Origin: Herpetosiphonaceae bacterium | GTDB taxonomy: Bacteria > Chloroflexota > Chloroflexia > Chloroflexales > Kallotenuaceae | DNA: 43,462 bases | NCBI GenBank assembly: GCA_036374795.1 | Contig: DASUTC010000169.1 | Location: 1 to 43,462, forward strand | Direction of reading: 5' to 3' | Shown here: piece by piece, positions 41,887-43,462 of the stretch | Position numbering within the stretch: position 1 is the stretch's first letter | Layout of the letters: each line of letters begins with the position of its first letter | Position numbers and translations under genes: made by a program | The notes under the pieces: model-generated | Seen by the model: only the letters and a program-made list of their open reading frames with translations | The model's database searches: none | What the model was told of the DNA's origin: nothing

Positions 41887-43005
41887 GTGGACGGCTTGAC
41901 GATCATGGCAATCGTGTTCGGCGCGGCGCTGCTGACGACGGCGGCGCTCACGCCGCTGGTGCGCGCGCTGGCCGATCGCTTTGGCGTCTACGCGCCGATG
42001 AACGCGCGCACGATCCACAAGCGGCCGATCTCGCAGCTTGGCGGTATTGCGATCTTCGCGGGCTTTGTGGTGGCGATGCTGCTCTCGGTGGTGCTGACCA
42101 ACGTCACGGGCTGGCTGCCGCGCGACCGCTTCGAGAATCTGCGGGTGGTGCTGCTGCTGATCGGCGCGACGATGCTCTGGATCGTGTCGCTGATCGACGA
42201 TCTGCGCGATCTCCCGGCGCTGCCGCGTCTGATCTGGCAATTCCTCTGCGCGCTGGTGGCGGTCGGCCCCTACCTGTGGGATCAGCGGCTCCACCAGCCG
42301 GATAATCAGGCGCTTGGCATCATTTTCACGGCGTTCAACAATCCCCTCGGCGGCGGTCAGATCAACTTCCATGCGCTGAGTCCGTGGCTGGCGATCGGCG
42401 TGACGGTCTTCTGGATCGTCGGCATGACCAACACGATCAACTGGATCGACGGTCTTGACGGACTGGCGGCTGGCGTGACCTTTATCGCGCTGGTGATTCT
42501 GGCGATCCACACGATTACGCTCAAGCAGTACACGATCGCGCTGCTGCCGCTGGCGCTCGCGGGCGCGTGCTGCGGCTTCCTGCCCTACAACTTCCATCCG
42601 GCGCGTATCTTCATGGGCGACTCCGGCGCGATGGTGCTGGGCTACCTGCTGGCGATCACGGCGATCATCGGCGGCGCGAAGCTGGCGACGGCGCTGCTGG
42701 TGCTCGGCATTCCGATCCTCGACGGCGTCTGGATGGTCTTCTACCGGCGCTTTACCGGCGGTCGCTCGATGGGAGCCGACCGGCGGCATCTTCATCATCG
42801 GCTGCTCGATCTGGGCCTGTCGCAGCGCCAGGTAGTCATGCTGTACTACGCCGTCAGCCTGCTCTTCGGCGCTATCGCGCTGCTGGTGCCCGACGGCTAC
42901 CGGCTTTTCAAGCTCGGCGCGCTTGGCCTGCTGGTGCTCTTACTTGCGGGAGCGTTGATCTATGTCACACGACGCGGACCACGGCAGGCCAGCGCCGGAC
43001 GATGA
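41887..43005 (+). CDS. WecA/TagO-like undecaprenyl-phosphate sugar-1-phosphate transferase
   Basis: A 372-residue polytopic membrane enzyme of the MraY/WecA family, transferring GlcNAc-1-phosphate (usually) from UDP-sugar to undecaprenyl phosphate to start cell-wall or capsule polymers. Conserved motifs are HKRPISQLGG (44-53), DDLRDLP (104-110), the substrate loop NWIDGLDGLAAG (about 183-194), MGDSGAMVLGY (about 257-267) and the HLHHRLLDLG loop (about 299-308). About ten to eleven hydrophobic segments. The WecA/TagO-type loop HxHH excludes MraY. The start GTG at 41887 has AGGAGG at 41877; the ATG at 41905 is too far. It may be coupled to a small gene that overlaps its end. Confidence 0.93.
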   Translation: MDGLTIMAIVFGAALLTTAALTPLVRALADRFGVYAPMNARTIHKRPISQLGGIAIFAGFVVAMLLSVVLTNVTGWLPRDRFENLRVVLLLIGATMLWIVSLIDDLRDLPALPRLIWQFLCALVAVGPYLWDQRLHQPDNQALGIIFTAFNNPLGGGQINFHALSPWLAIGVTVFWIVGMTNTINWIDGLDGLAAGVTFIALVILAIHTITLKQYTIALLPLALAGACCGFLPYNFHPARIFMGDSGAMVLGYLLAITAIIGGAKLATALLVLGIPILDGVWMVFYRRFTGGRSMGADRRHLHHRLLDLGLSQRQVVMLYYAVSLLFGAIALLVPDGYRLFKLGALGLLVLLLAGALIYVTRRGPRQASAGR

Positions 43006-43219
43006 GGCCGCGCGGCTGCGGGACACCGTGCGGCGGCTGGTGTTGATGAAAGAGACTGGCCCCAAGAGCGCCGCCTGGCATCGCGCCCGCGTCCAGACGA
43101 TCTGGCGGCTGCACCAGCGGCTTGAGCGGCAGGCAGCGCAGGCCGATCAGGATTCGCCTCCTTTACCCACGCAGGCCGAGCAGCGCCAGCACCCCGAACC
43201 CGACGATGATCGCGCCTGA
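42962..43219 (+). CDS. Small charged hypothetical protein overlapping wecA-like gene
   Basis: An 85-residue frame starting 44 bases before the end of the WecA-like gene and ending inside the LysE-like gene on the opposite strand (57-base overlap). GGGAG stands ten bases before its ATG. The product would be helical and charged (DTVRRLVLMKETG, RARVQTIWRLHQRLERQ), with an acidic proline-rich tail. No family is known to me. The overlap at both ends reduces confidence; a shorter version from 43046 is possible. Confidence 0.4.
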   Translation: MSHDADHGRPAPDDEAARLRDTVRRLVLMKETGPKSAAWHRARVQTIWRLHQRLERQAAQADQDSPPLPTQAEQRQHPEPDDDRA

Positions 43220-43462
43220 GAGTCGGTTGATCCACCAGAGATGACGCAGGTCGAGTCGTGTTCTCAGCAGGCCCATGCCGCCGCTTAGCAGCAGCCACCA
43301 GAGCGCCGAGCCAGTGAAAACGCCCAGCACAAGCATACTTGCTGCGGCGTAGTCGCGCGCGGTGGTGGCAATACCCAGCCCGGCAAATATCGCCAAAAAG
43401 GCTATGATCGTCATCGGGTTGGTGATGGTCAGCACGAACGTCGAGGTATAGGCGGCTGCCAG
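43163..43462 (-). CDS. LysE/RhtB-family exporter, 3' part
   Basis: The C-terminal 99 residues of a LysE-type amino-acid exporter; its 5' end lies beyond the window edge. Three hydrophobic segments are visible: NPMTIIAFLAIFAGLG, SMLVLGVFTGSALWWLLL and INRLSGAIIVGFGVLALLGL. The NPxTxxxF phrase and Trp-rich segment are typical of the family. Family members export lysine, homoserine, threonine or related solutes; substrate unknown. Its 3' end overlaps the small charged frame on the plus strand. Confidence 0.8.
   Translation of the reverse strand: MAAAYTSTFVLTITNPMTIIAFLAIFAGLGIATTARDYAAASMLVLGVFTGSALWWLLLSGGMGLLRTRLDLRHLWWINRLSGAIIVGFGVLALLGLRG

Overview
The window is about 43 kb of high-GC (roughly 60-65%) bacterial chromosome with densely packed genes, no rRNA or tRNA gene that I can recognise, no CRISPR array and no transposase. 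The content points to the phylum Chloroflexota, probably a relative of Roseiflexus, Herpetosiphon or Kouleothrix. The pointers are a B. subtilis-ordered sufCDSUB operon headed by SufR, a mevalonate-pathway decarboxylase, two YsnF/DUF2382 stress proteins, ferritin-like acyl desaturase plus cyclopropane-synthase-like lipid genes, and many short intergenic heptamer repeats. This assignment is inference from gene content.

Layout. 1-8.6 kb: a methyltransferase, a small unknown gene, a Wzz-like chain-length protein, Tex on the minus strand, then galE, plsY, proC and a putative PD-(D/E)XK nuclease-fold protein. 8.6-14.7 kb: two DUF2382 proteins, a HAD phosphatase, uvsE translationally overlapped with an unknown gene, and a lipase-fold protein whose N-terminus carries the LQRxxGN motif of cargo proteins of extracellular contractile injection systems. 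14.9-23.7 kb, all minus strand: an eleven-gene iron-sulphur assembly island in the order sufR, sufC, sufD, sufS, sufU, sufB, Rieske ferredoxin, two-domain rhodanese, sufE, a ubiquitin-like MoaD/ThiS protein, and an MIP18/SufT protein. A near-consensus Fur box sits over the promoter between sufR and sufC, and a perfect 34-bp palindrome divides the core sufCDSUB genes from the accessory ones.

23.8-27.1 kb: a decayed TIR-domain gene, an M20 metallopeptidase, a PaaI-type thioesterase and a secreted subtilase. 27.6-30.4 kb: a lipid module of a PlsC acyltransferase, a di-iron acyl desaturase and a cyclopropane-synthase-like methyltransferase, closed by a strong hairpin. 30.6-32.5 kb: mevalonate (di)phosphate decarboxylase, a DUF309 protein and MogA. 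32.6-37.5 kb: a hybrid kinase with a degenerate receiver, NAD-dependent ligA and a tiny His-rich protein. 37.7-43.5 kb: a GT4 glycosyltransferase, an ANTAR response regulator with an intrinsic terminator, a LysR and a Crp/Fnr regulator, a thioredoxin-like ferredoxin, a WecA/TagO-like sugar-phosphate transferase and the end of a LysE-type exporter.

Working together: the suf island makes and delivers Fe-S clusters and appears to be controlled by SufR and Fur. GalE, Wzz-like, GT4 and WecA-like proteins are parts of surface polysaccharide synthesis, and PlsY, PlsC, desaturase and methyltransferase belong to membrane lipid synthesis and modification. The least explained items are the eCIS-like lipase, the ubiquitin-like protein without a terminal Gly-Gly, the TTTGTTC/TTTCAAG heptad repeats that sit in gene leaders, and the gene overlapped with uvsE.
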